Positions 32,104 through 42,835 of a stretch of 64,000 bases of DNA are shown piece after piece. Below the pieces are notes generated by a model. It searched no databases and was not told the origin of the DNA. It was given only the letters and a program-made list of their open reading frames with translations. This DNA is from Cladorrhinum sp. PSN259 (lineage: Eukaryota > Ascomycota > Sordariomycetes > Sordariales > Podosporaceae). The stretch's first letter is position 1. The number at the start of each line of letters is the position of its first letter. The stretch covers positions 62,001 through 126,000 of the forward strand of contig MU867129.1 of the NCBI GenBank assembly GCA_033725935.1. The letters are read 5' to 3'. Position numbers and translations under genes: made by a program.

Positions 32104-33142
32104 CTTGACTTTCCTGGTCCCAGCCCAATCTGAGTCTTATCATTATATGGTGTTATAGGATGTTTTCTGTGTACTACAAAGCGCCATTTGAATATAGCCC
32201 TTGAAGTAAAACTGGAACTTGCTAGATTTCCTCCCAGCAACAACATTGGGGACACCTAGCATTGTTAGATCTAGAGAAGGGGTGAATGATATCATGCACT
32301 AGAAAGAATCTGGTTTCTTTGAATTACTGTATCTGCATTTATATTATGACAACTAAAGAATGGAAACAAAACTCTATCCTTGAGGACCAATAGCCAATTG
32401 TAATATGGCAAGTTATTCCTATCCCGACATTGTATGTATTCAACCTAAGCCTCGAAGAGGACTCGGATTCCACTACACCCTGTGTCGAGTGTTTTACGCA
32501 AGATATAGGATCTTACTTTGAAGAAAGGCTGAGTTCTTGCAAATGTGTTATCAAGAAAGGAGCGATCGTAATAGGAATTAGGAAATGATATTATGTGGCA
32601 AAAGCTTACCTGTTGTCCGAGTCCCTTTTGGCTACATTTTTGGCCCCCAAAAGGGGATGAAGCTGATGCGAGATCGCCCGAGCAACAGATAGCTGGTCAC
32701 CGCATCCTGCCGAATCCGACAGTGTGATTCCTCTTATTCACTACCTCACCGAGGGAAGAAGGATCTTTTCCAGGCTCCCACATGGGACAATCAGCTAAAA
32801 ACATCCAAGTAACTGTGGCTGAAAGGCAGAAATCAAAGATGATGAGCCGAAAACTGGTGATACGTCACATTCCCGATGATCCGAGGATGCATTTCTCAAA
32901 TAACATTCTCAGACTGGGATCCAAGCCGTCGGTCCTACGGAAGAGGATGTTGCACAAGGTCAAAGTTGAACCAATAATGTTATGCTGGCTCTGCTCAGAG
33001 CTCGGAATGCCGGCTGACATCACACTGGGGGCGCAAGCTTACTCGGACCGATCGATAGTTTTTTACCTCAGCTGTTGAGTATTCTTTCGGTGAGATGGAA
33101 GGAGTCCTGACCTCCCAAGTCTATACGAGATACAACTGCAGA
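32104..33142. other. Intergenic, upstream of laccase
   Basis: About 1 kb, AT-rich in its first half. The ORF at 32782-33078 has no recognisable content and is placed in what should be the laccase promoter. Confidence 0.4.
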
Positions 33143-33149
33143 TATAAAT
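33143..33149 (+). promoter_or_regulatory. TATA box of the laccase gene
   Basis: TATAAAT, about 85 bases before the ATG at 33229. Confidence 0.55.
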
Positions 33150-33228
33150 CTACCTTGCATCTCCAGGTCCCGAATGTTATGATCTGTGATACTTGTGAGA
33201 TTGATTTGACATTGTCAGATTGCCCAAC

Positions 33229-35434
33229 ATGACGCTCACCGAGCGGATTTGGACTACAGTTACTCAATTCCTCAGCATTGTCTCACTCAACTCCTTTAAT
33301 CCGCATGATCACAATGGGCAGGTTCCCATCTTCTCTTCCAAGCTACCAACAGATGTCAGCACCAATGTTGGGCCCGAGAAGGGTCCGAGGTTCCGTCCTC
33401 CAGGACACTCCGTCGATGGTCCTGGGGCTGACTTCCAATGTGAATACCCAGAGATGGTAGGCTGGCGTTTCTGCTCAACCCCTGAGAGTCGTGGCTGCTG
33501 GCTCACTGACGACAACGGCAACTTCTTCAACACCACAACCAACTACGAAAAGTATGCTCCTCAGGGCATCCTTCGTGAATACACATTGGAAATCACCGAC
33601 AAACCAATTCACGCAGATGGACTCCCAATGCCGGAGGGAAAAGTCTTCAACGACCAGTACCCTGGCCCTTGGATTCAGGCCTGCTGGGGTGATACTGTCC
33701 GGGTCAATGTTGTCAATAAGATGAAACACAACGGAACCAGCATCCATTGGCACGGTATTCGTCAAAACCAGACCATGCATATGGACGGCGTCAACGGCGT
33801 TACTCAATGCCCCATTGCTCCTGGCGATAACTTTGTCTATGAGTGGAAGGCGGCCCAGTACGGATCGACTTGGTATCACTCCCATTATTCCATGCAGTAT
33901 GCTGATGGCTTGGTCGGACCTCTTACCCTCCACGGCCCAAGTTCTGGCAACTTCGATGAGGCCGCTGATATCCCTACATTGGTGACAGATTGGGGTAAGT
34001 TATCCTCACTCGACCCTGACGTTGATTCTTTTCTGACACAGCCATCTTAACAGCCCATAATAGCGGCTTCGAGGCCGTGTATCCAAGAGGTCCGGGTATG
34101 AAGGATGAAACAATCCTTCTCAACGGTATCGGCAACGTCACTCGACAAACAGGGAAGCAGCCGACCGAACAAGTTCCAACGCCATACACCTTGTACTTTG
34201 AGAAGCTGCCAGAAGATGAGTACAACCGTGACGCCAGGCCCAAGAGATATCTTCTTCGACTCATCAACACGTCTTTCATAACCACATTTGTCTTTTCCAT
34301 CGATAATCACCTCCTCACTGTCGTGAGCTCCGACTTTGTTCCTGTTCATCCCTACTCCAATACATCAGTCTTGGTGGGAATTGGTCAGCGCTACAATGTC
34401 ATCGTCGAAGCCAACCCAATCGCCGGAACCGCCCAACCAATTCCAGAAGACGGCAACTTCTGGATCAGAACATTTGTAGCCGACTGCCCCAGACTGGGTC
34501 TTCCGGTCCGCCTACCGGGATACGAAACCAATGGGATCCTCCGCTACAACAAAGACAGCACCGCTGTTCCCCAATCCCAAAATTGGACCGATATGTCAAT
34601 GAGATGCTCAGATGAGACCTACACCAGCCTGGTTCCCATTATTCCGTGGAAAGTGGGAACGCGCGCCAACGGCGACGAGGAGCACCGCGTCAAAGTTGAC
34701 GGGTCAATCACGGGCAAACCAGAGTATGGTCCCATTGCCGCTTGGGGTCTCCTTCGAAACACCCTGGGGGCCGCTTTCACTCCGCTTAGGATTGACTTTA
34801 ATGATCCCACGATTCTTCACTTCAACAACACGAGCGGCGAGTGGCCGCAAAAGTGGATCATCACTCCAGAGAACTATGGAGATGAGGATTGGGTCTATCT
34901 CGCCATTGCTGGTGACTCGAAGCGCACGAACGTCACCAATGCGGGTGCACATCCGGTATGGATATCTTTAAATCAAGTTACCGGCGACTTTTAACTGATG
35001 TTGTACTTTACTAGATCCACCTCCACGGACACGACTTTGCAATCCTCCAGCAAGCAGAAAACACCTTCCTAACCCCCGGCAACATCTCCCTCAAATTCGA
35101 CAACCCACCTCGTAGAGACGTCGTCCTACTGCCCATGAACGGCTTCGTAGTCATCGCGTTCAAGACCGACAACCCGGGCTCCTGGCTTTTACACTGCCAC
35201 ATTGCCACGCACGCCGCCGAAGGTCTTGCGATGCAGATTCTGGAACGCCAGTCGGATGCGAACAACATGTGGCCGTTTGAGACCTCCCCCGTCATCGGTG
35301 CAGCGAGAGATACGTGCAAGAAATGGAACGATTGGCACGATGACTGCGAGAACTGGTGGCCCGGTGGTGAGGCCGGGTGTCAGAGGAAGTTTGACGATCC
35401 GGTGTATGCTTTCCAGGATGATTCGGGGATTTAA
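33229..35434 (+). CDS. Laccase (asco-laccase, multicopper oxidase), 695 aa
   Basis: Three exons, 33229-33994, 34054-34955 and 35015-35434. The enzyme oxidises phenols with reduction of O2 to water, normally secreted. All four copper-binding blocks are present: 'SIHWHGIRQ', 'TWYHSHYSMQYADGLVG', 'HPIHLHGHDF' (created by the second splice) and 'WLLHCHIATHAAEGLAMQ' with the T1 Cys/His set. The very C-terminus is DSGI, the conserved C-terminal plug of ascomycete laccases that enters the trinuclear-centre channel. The N-terminal 25 residues (MTLTERIWTTVTQFLSIVSL) are only a weak signal peptide, so either the start or the secretion route is uncertain. It is longer than most asco-laccases (about 570-620) because of an extended N-terminal segment. 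Roles in melanin, lignin or phenolic detoxification cannot be separated from sequence. Confidence 0.93.
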
Positions 35435-35691
35435 TCGTGTTGGAGAAGCAGTTTTTGTCTATTTTTCTCTATCATCGCCGACCCCCTTTTTATATATATA
35501 CATTTAGCATGTTTATATTAGCCCCTGAATAAGGGGGGTTCAATTTATAATTCTCGTGTACAACGAATAATGTAGAAGAATACTTAATGCAACCTTGTCT
35601 CCTTTTATTGTTTTCTTTTCCTGGTGTAATGAGAATGATATATATTCTGAAAAGAAGTTGAATCAATTTCACCAGCCAGAATAAAATTTTC
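35435..35691. other. Laccase 3' flank
   Basis: AT-rich with a short TATATATA run near 35493. No gene. Confidence 0.4.
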
Positions 35692-35698
35692 AAAAAAA
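35692..35698 (-). terminator. RNA polymerase III terminator (T7)
   Basis: Seven T residues on the minus strand, 13 bases after the mature 3' end of tRNA-Asp. Confidence 0.7.
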
Positions 35699-35710
35699 GT
35701 TTGTGATTGA

Positions 35711-35791
35711 CTCTCCCGCCGGGAATTGAACCCGGGTCCCGAGCGTTGTTGGAATGACAAGCTCATATACTAACCACTATACTACGGAAGA
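35711..35791 (-). tRNA. tRNA-Asp(GTC) with a 9-base intron
   Basis: The folded cloverleaf is complete. The acceptor stem is TCTTCCG/CGGGAGA with one T-G wobble. The D arm is GTAT-AGTGGTTA-GTAT. The anticodon stem is TGAGC/GCTCG with the GTC anticodon at plus 35758-35756. The T arm is CCGGG-TTCAATT-CCCGG. After A37 there is a 9-base insert (plus 35754-35746) at the canonical intron site, then C38. G73, the G10-U25 pair and C38 are all known identity elements of fungal tRNA-Asp and all are present. A- and B-box promoters are internal. The length of 81 equals 72 plus the 9-base intron. It is convergent with the laccase gene. Confidence 0.88.
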
Positions 35792-36130
35792 TGGTACAGG
35801 TGTGGGCACCTGTCGTAGTGAATTGCTGAGAATCTCCAGCGGTAGCTGATATTATAAACATTTTCTTTGTAGGCTGACAAATCAACATCAGCTTAGTACA
35901 CACGCCTCTCCATAAACCATTAATGCAAAAGACAAGCAAACGCTACCCGTTCAACCGGTATTCTACTGCATGTCCCTCATAGAAACCATTATTCCTTTAC
36001 AAAAACTTGAAATACGCTACCAAAAACCCAATACCCAATACCTAATATGTAACCAACCTTTCTTAGGCATATTCCTTGTTCAGAAGCAGAAAAAAAAAGA
36101 AAACCCCCCAAATGCCAAAACTGATAATAA
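35792..36130. other. tRNA upstream region and 3' flank of the small membrane-protein gene
   Basis: AT-rich; no gene seen. Confidence 0.4.
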
Positions 36131-36397
36131 TCAAAGCCACGCCAGATCTGCCCACCGAATAATCCCCACAACCAGCCCTATCCCAAATATCGTCCCCACG
36201 ATCCCACACCAAGCCCGTATCTTCCAATCTTGTTTCCGTACATGACCAATGTAATAAGCGTGCGCGATCAGTACGAGCGTCGCGAGAGCGAAGAAACCGC
36301 ACACTTCCGGCGGAATCATGTCGTTTAGCCGCGCTGCTGCTGCTGCTGTCGTACTTGGTTGGTGTTTCTTATTGTTGCTGTTGCGATGTGATGTCAT
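36131..36397 (-). CDS. Small two-helix membrane protein, 88 aa
   Basis: Single exon with an ATG at 36397. The N-terminus is basic and Ala-rich (polyA coded by a GCT/GCA run). Two hydrophobic helices follow: CGFFALATLVLIAHAYYIGH and 'GIVGTIFGIGLVVGIIRWA', separated by a basic loop (VRKQDWKIRAW). This layout and length fit small organelle or ER membrane proteins, but I do not recognise a family. The antisense 67-codon frame is a shadow of the hydrophobic helices. It is isolated, with about 1.2 kb of empty sequence upstream. Confidence 0.55.
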   Translation of the reverse strand: MTSHRNSNNKKHQPSTTAAAAARLNDMIPPEVCGFFALATLVLIAHAYYIGHVRKQDWKIRAWCGIVGTIFGIGLVVGIIRWADLAWL

Positions 36398-37668
36398 CGT
36401 AAGCTTGATTGTGGAAATGCTACTATCGAAAAAAAAGACTTGTTTAGATTCGGAGCCAGCCCTCCTGGTACTTTGTTTCTTTTGTTGTGGGTTTTTGTTA
36501 GTTGCTACAACCCGTAGATAAAAAAGGTTTAAGGAGCAGAGTGGAATATTACTTGCGCCCGCTTGAATCGTCTGGTTTTGCTAGTCAGTTCAGTTCTTGC
36601 GTGTAACTATAATGGTTGCTCTGGATCAATGATTTTGTTTTGTTTGGTTGAGAATTTGGAGTAGGTTTCGAATCCAATGATCCGTCGTGGAGGAGAAAGT
36701 CAATCGCAGGGAAGAAACCCAGTGGGAAGAAACCCAGTGGGAAGGAAGAAGAGGAAACTGCAAGCCACTCACTGTAGCGGATTCGGACAGTCAAAAACTC
36801 CAGGGAAGGTGTCATCCGAGCTACATATGGCACCTGCCGCAAGCCCACAACGAGACAATCTGGGAATGTTGTGAAAACATCGAACGGTTCCAGGTTGCAA
36901 GCAGCAACAGATACTTGCCCCACAAGCTAAAGAGAGGTACATGCAAATGAAGGGTCTAATGCACCCTGAGAACTCAAAAACACATTGTTACTCAAAATAC
37001 GCCTCCACAGTCATACAAATAATCTGGAAATCCAAGCCGATTTTTGTAAGTCTGACGAACTACTAACATTATGAATAACTAACCACCTAACACGTATGTT
37101 GAACATCCGATCTGGATCAAGAACTCTTCCCGAGTCATGGTTATGGTTGTTGTCAAATATTACTGTGAATGACTTGCTATTGAGTGGGTTGGTAAGGAAT
37201 GGTTACCGGGGGCTACGGTCAATTGGTACTTTGGTCGACTAATTGCAGAAGATTGTGGAGTGCGAGGCTGCGGGGAACCGGACGGGGAGAGGAGAGGAAG
37301 ATCCAAGCCACTTGTGCCATTCGGCTGATAAAGATATGTTGCGCTTTGGTGACCACTGATAGCTGTTATGGGGACCGGAACTTTAATTACCTGCAGCAAG
37401 CCAATTGCCAAAAGTTGTGTTAAAGAAAGAAGGGAAAGCAGATGAAAGTGGCCAAAAGCATGATTGACCCAGCAACTTCATGTTGATCCAGATGCCACAA
37501 TGATGCCAAGTAAAAATTTAAAATTAAAGTACCATTACCATGACTGCCATGGTTGAAAGAGTCTACACAAAGCCAAAGAACAAAAAAGGGTATCAGTCAC
37601 AACCAGCGCTCTCCCCATCCACCCACCACATCATGCATTTCCCTCAAAGCCAACTCAACACAGGCAAA
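36398..37668. other. Intergenic, 1.27 kb
   Basis: Weak overlapping frames on both strands and one short 15-base tandem repeat (see next entry). No gene seen. Confidence 0.4.
36709..36748 (+). repeat. 15-base tandem repeat, about 2.5 copies
   Basis: The word GGGAAGAAACCCAGT occurs twice in a row, followed by GGGAAGGA. Confidence 0.8.
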
Positions 37669-38907
37669 TCACAACCCAATCACCAAAGCACCCAAAGCAG
37701 CAATCCCAGCACCTGCTAACCCCGCCCCAGCAAACCCAGTACACCTTGCAGCCACAGGCAGTCCCCCTCCATTACTCGACGCCTGAGTAGGCCTATCTGT
37801 CCCAGACCCCCCATCAACCCCTATACTCGGCGTAGGAGTAACAATAACCGGACAACTCGCCGTACAAGGAATATTTGAGGTAAACGGCGTTGGCACACCG
37901 GTCCCCGTCTCCGTCTGAGTCCCAACAACCTTGAAAACCGGAGCCTGCGAAGTCTTGCTCACGTCCGGCCTCGCCTGCGCCTGATTGGGATCCAGGACAT
38001 TGTCAATGATGTGAACAACTCCATTAGAAAGCAACACATCAGTCTGCAAGATCTGCGCCGAGTTGACATAAATAAAATTGGTGTGCAAAGTGATCGCCAC
38101 GCTGGATGTCTCAGCAGTCACCAAAGAACTAGCGTTCTTCAGCTCCCACGCGTGTGATACGCCACCGGGGATGATGTGATACGCCAGGACCTTCTTCAGA
38201 TCCGGTTTGCTGAGACCGGCGAGCGACCCAGCCAGGTGCTGAAAGGCAGAGTTACGCGGAGCAAAGATTGTCAGGTCTGTAGCCTTGTCGACCACCTCTT
38301 CCATTAGACCTGTAGCGTACAGGGCTCCCAAAAACGCGGTGACATCCGTGTAGGCGTTCCGAGCTGTGAGTTCGAGGTCCTCGGGCACGCGCATGACTGA
38401 ATCGATGACTTGGACCAACCCACCGTCGAAGCCGAGGTCTTCAGCGACAACGGTGCCGCGTGTGGCAAAGCCGGATGTGAAGACAACTTCTCCGCCTGGC
38501 TGTTTGGTGAGAATGAGACGTTGTCCGCCCTTGACGGTAGAAAATGCCGGGTCCGATAAAAGAGAAGAGGACCAGGCGGATTCGCCCTTGACGATGGAAG
38601 TCATGGAGACTACTTTGGGCAGGATGTGATATCTGAGAATGGCCGCGACTAGGGTTTCATTGCCGCGTAATTTTTCCCAGTCGCCGACCTTTTTGAAGGC
38701 ACTGTCATTTGGCGCCAAGACGGTAACTCCCTTTGGTAAGTTGGTGAATATTGTTGGGTGGGATTTGACCAGCTCCTGGAAGGTTGTGAGGTTGGACTGT
38801 TTTGAGAGGACGGATTCCAGACTATCGGCGGTCACGAAGGCAGGTGTGAAGGCAGAAATGACAGCGAGAAGGCGGGCTGTGGACCGCCATGATGGCCAGA
38901 AGATCAT
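37669..38907 (-). CDS. GPI-anchored fasciclin-domain protein, 412 aa
   Basis: Single exon; the ATG at 38907 starts a signal peptide ending near 'SAFTPAFVTADS'. Two fasciclin (FAS1) domains follow. The first runs from about residue 30 to 170, with the H1 motif 'VTVLAPNDSAFKKV', the YH pair 'ILRYHILPKV' and the H2 motif 'GGLVQVIDSVMRVP'. The second runs from about 175 to 315, with 'DLTIFAPRNSAFQHL', 'VLAYHIIPGG' and 'NGVVHIIDNVLDP'. The C-terminus has a Thr/Pro linker, a small-residue omega site region and a hydrophobic tail (GAGLAGAGIAALGALVIGL), predicting a GPI anchor. Relatives mediate adhesion at the cell surface or wall. The open frame upstream of the ATG starts only from GTG and was not used. 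Confidence 0.9.
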   Translation of the reverse strand: MIFWPSWRSTARLLAVISAFTPAFVTADSLESVLSKQSNLTTFQELVKSHPTIFTNLPKGVTVLAPNDSAFKKVGDWEKLRGNETLVAAILRYHILPKVVSMTSIVKGESAWSSSLLSDPAFSTVKGGQRLILTKQPGGEVVFTSGFATRGTVVAEDLGFDGGLVQVIDSVMRVPEDLELTARNAYTDVTAFLGALYATGLMEEVVDKATDLTIFAPRNSAFQHLAGSLAGLSKPDLKKVLAYHIIPGGVSHAWELKNASSLVTAETSSVAITLHTNFIYVNSAQILQTDVLLSNGVVHIIDNVLDPNQAQARPDVSKTSQAPVFKVVGTQTETGTGVPTPFTSNIPCTASCPVIVTPTPSIGVDGGSGTDRPTQASSNGGGLPVAARCTGFAGAGLAGAGIAALGALVIGL

Positions 38908-39792
38908 CGTGTCGAGAATTGAAATGCAAACCGAAGCCTGATGGAGATTTAATGTCACAGTGAAGAGAGAAAAAAAAAAGGTAGAAAAAAAGGAAGGGAA
39001 TCAGGCTCCCAAAATAAGTTCTGCAAGTGGCCCCTGATAATGATGATGTCGGAGGGTTGCAAGCTGAATCTCGAGACTTCCCCCGTCGGCGTATTTTGGG
39101 TTTCATTCAATATCCCACCGATGCGTGATGCTGACCCCAGCTGATGATCATCTTACCAAAAACCTCCAATTTGTGTGGAGTGGTTAAATGAACCCAATTC
39201 ATATTTGGGCAGGCGCGATGTTGACTTTGAGCCAAGAACCTTTGTGATTGGGCGTCGTTTTAGGTTTCCATTTGGTACCCCTTGCATTTCTGCACTTCTT
39301 TCAAGCTGCGCCACCAAACTGCATCCTCATCTTGGCGGGGCTCCCGTATTGTTGACAGCATTTTCCTTCCTTGGTGAAGGTGCCTGTTAGTGCTGAGTCG
39401 AGGGTGCTAGGGGTATGAAACAATGTGGCGCCTTGCCGAACCTTGAACCGTTGACAAGTCCACTTGATGATGTCGTTGATATGATTTTGTTTTGGAATGG
39501 AAGGAACATTTGGTCATCGATTTCCCAAATATCCAGTGACACGCCCGCAAGCCATCGTCCACTCAACGCGCATGAGCCTTCCAGTTTGGAACACGTCACT
39601 CATTGACGCCTCATTCATGGAGTTGATCAAAGCTAAATTCTCACACGCGGTGAGATGTGACTCCGGGCATCTATATTAGAGTTCTCCTCCCGAAGACAAC
39701 AACAATCGACGAGCATGGTCAATAAAGAACGCAAACATTCATTGACATGTATCAAATCCTCATCATTCCCAGCATCCCCTTTTATAAGCAAG
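38908..39792. other. Intergenic between fasciclin and P450 genes
   Basis: The ORFs at 39175-39606 overlap one another on both strands and have no motif. No clear regulatory site. Confidence 0.4.
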
Positions 39793-41332
39793 TCAACCCC
39801 AAGCTAACAATATCTCTTTGTCTTTCAACTTGGCAATTGTCCACTCCTTGACTTCAATCTTATCCTGCACCGCCCTCGCTCCAGCAAGCAAATCTGACTC
39901 GACAACGGCCTTCGTCACCTCCAAAATGACCGCGTTCGATAGCACGCGGCCGATGCACGAGCGTACGCCCATGCCGAAGGGAATCCAGTCCCTGCGCATC
40001 TCCGGTGTCGGATGCTCCCATCTCTCCGGGAGAAACTGCTCCGGTTCGGGGAACACGTCGGGGTTGAGATGCAGCTGGAGAGCGCCTAGACCCACGTTGG
40101 TGCCGGGTGGGAGGTGGTAACCCTGGACAGTGAGCCCGCCCGGCGAGACAATTCGAGGTAACCTGGCTGGGCTGGGCATGATTAGGCGTAGACCTTCCTT
40201 GATGACCGACTGGAGATAGGGAAGAGACTGGTCGTTGATCCTGCCACCGCTCGAAGTCTTCGAGTCCAGTATTTCTCGGCGTAGGGCGGCGTATCTGGAG
40301 ATAAACAGCCACACGTTAGCTTTGAGAGTTTCCCAGGGCTGTCCAGATGGGGTTTGTAAAATCAACTTACTTGTCCGGGTTCTGCACCAACAGCCAGAAG
40401 ATACGCGCTACCACCACGCCGATGAAGTAACCCCCCGCAAAGATTGAGTCTTTGCACTCTGCTGCGGTCTCCAGAGAGGAGAAGCCTTGGCTGAGAAGGC
40501 GACCCTGAAAGCTCGATGACTTGGTCTTGGGACTCGACACTAAGCGGTCGAGATATGAGTCAACACCAATGATAGAACGTCCAATCTGCTTGTTTGGGAA
40601 TAGAGCTGCCGCCAGCCGCTCGAGAACCGCCCAAGTAGCCGTCGGCATGTAGAAGAAACGGCCAGGAGAGAGGAAGGAATCGAAATACCCGGCAACCGAG
40701 AAGGGTGCAGCCGTCTCCTTCAACGCCCCGTAGCTGTCGCCGAACAGACACGCAGTTGTGACGTCGCATGCAAACGCCTCTGCGAAATTCAGCACGTCAA
40801 CCACCCGGCGCGACTCGGCTTCGGCTTTTAGTCGGGTGACGAATTCGGCAACGCAGTCCTCGATAACCGCCTTGGATTCCCTGACCCCTGAAGCTGAGAA
40901 AACGGGCATCACCGCCTTGAGGCGCGCCGACCTGTTGGGTGTCTCAAGTGTCGAGAATACCGTCGTGTGGGTGTCAACGGCAAACTTGCTGTAATGCGCC
41001 GACTTGACCAGGTCTGTCTTGGCCGAGTAAATGGGGGCGATGGCGTCACCGTCTGCGATGTCGACCTCATTGGGGGCCACGCGCACCACAGGCCCGTATT
41101 TCTCATGGAGACGGCGGATGCTGGTGCACTCGTCACCCACGTAGGTATGGTAGTGTAGCCAGAGCCATGAGCATTTAGCGGCCAGCGGTCCTGGGATGTG
41201 GGCGAGGGGGTGAAGGTATACGCGATAGGCGCACAGTGCGAGCAGAGGGAGGGTAAGGAGGAAGACGCCGGTGAGCCATGGGTTTGTTCCCCCGATTTCC
41301 AGGGGAAGTGAGCTGAACCGTGCTGCCAACAT
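39793..41332 (-). CDS. Cytochrome P450 monooxygenase, 487 aa
   Basis: Two exons, 41332-40371 and 40294-39793. An N-terminal membrane anchor (WLTGVFLLTLPLLALCAYRV) is followed by a Pro hinge (HPLAHIPGPLAAK). The K-helix ExxR is 'SVIKEGLRLIMPSPARLPR' and the PERW motif is 'FLPERWEHPT'. The haem loop is 'FGMGVRSCIGRVLSNAV', with the Cys thiolate ligand in the F-G-x-G-x-R-x-C-x-G pattern. It is ER-bound, and an NADPH-P450 reductase would supply electrons. The I-helix is odd: 'SIFAGGYFIGVVVARIFWLL' lacks the usual AG(A/S)DTT acid-alcohol pair used for O2 activation. The substrate is unknown. The ATG at 41332 was chosen because the upstream open frame lacks a membrane-protein start. It neighbours a GMC flavoenzyme on the same strand. 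Confidence 0.9.
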
Positions 41333-42835
41333 CGTTCCTTGGGCAATCAGGCATTGGCCGTGGTTTGATATTGATGAGGGATGCCGAGAGGTCGTCCTGC
41401 GGCAACAGTTATTAAATACCGGCTGGCTTCCAAGGTCTTGGGAGCACCTTGACCCCGCCTCAGACTCTACCCGGTTTAGGTCGGGGACAAGTGGGTGGGT
41501 GGGCTTTAGTGCGGGTGCTATATGCGGCCATCCAATAACGCATGCAGCTCGCAAGCAACAGTTCCGATCACAATGTACGATATGCTCCCGTGCTGCCGTT
41601 TCCATCCAACTGCCAAGATGTCCATCCTGATTGGGCTTGATGCTCCCTGCATGCAAATGTTTTTGATGGCAGTTTCAGAACCGCCACCGTTAGGCACATG
41701 TATTTGAAAAACTAGAGAAGTTTAGTGTGTCTGCTAGGAGCTCCCTTGCCCAGGACGGTTGGTGGACCATACGCTTGTCTTGGCAATTTGATGAAGGATG
41801 GATGGATTGGAGGAATCTCGGGCTGGTGAGAAGTTTGTCGAATTTTTTCTGCATTCTAAATCCTGTACCCTTCTTACCTCGGTACATGTTATAATAATTA
41901 TCATATTCCCAATCATTATATTTTATTATTTAAACAGCCTTTTGGTCCTATATCTGAGGCTTCGGTATTGCGAGAGATCACACGTGCACGCCAAAGCCGA
42001 GGATATTCTATCTAATCCCGGGCAATCAAAACGTCCAGGTCGTCAGAGACATGGTTTCACACCTCTGAATAATAATAGCTTACAGGGCTCCCACCATTTC
42101 GGAGCTAGCAGTTACAGGATTCGCCCCTTGGGCACGTTTTGTTATTCTTTACCTCGAATGGGAAAAACTAGACAAAGCAGTGTGTCATAACCTGCCATTG
42201 TGGTCAGGGGGGCACGCAGGAAATGCCGAGCCAACCAATTATTCGGTTGGGTCAGGGATGTGGAGACCCCGCAGGTCCCAGGACACTGGCAACCAATCAG
42301 GTCGGACTCTAGAAACTCGAGCTTCCTTTCTCTCGAGTTCCGACGAGCTAGCTGAGCACGTGGAAAAAACATGGAAAGTCGTGGGTTCCAAGGTTGGCCG
42401 CATTGTCAACCGCCATCAATCCCGATGATGTCTGGTTCGAGACAGGCGGAGGAACTATGTGGTGACGGTGTGTCTCGGCACCGCCAACACCGATCAGTGG
42501 TCCGTTGAGGAGGAGGAAAAAAACTAAATGCCCTACAGAAGATTTAGGACAGATTTTATGAGGAAGGAATACGGTGCTCAACGACGAGGATTTGCTCAGC
42601 TGACAGCTCATCAGTGACGAAATATTGAGCATGTACCAGAAGTCGTTCCATGTAATGCTAGGAGAAATGGAAACGTCCCAAAAGATGTCGAGCCGATTGC
42701 TGAGGAATCCCATTCGTCACCCAGGGTTCGGAAATAAGGCATGAATGATCTACCGCAAGCAATGTACATAATTCACCATCTTCATCATCTTGATCCAACC
42801 CAATTTGAAGCATTGTTGTTATCTGACAAGGTCTC
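41333..42835. other. Intergenic between P450 and GMC genes
   Basis: 1.5 kb. The AT-rich patch at 41885-41935 and a few overlapping short frames are all that is visible. A TATTTAATA word on the minus strand near 41417-41409 could serve the P450 gene. Confidence 0.4.

Noticed and set aside
39175..39679. Overlapping short frames between the fasciclin and P450 genes
   Set aside because: Three frames on two strands share the same bases; none has coding character or a motif.
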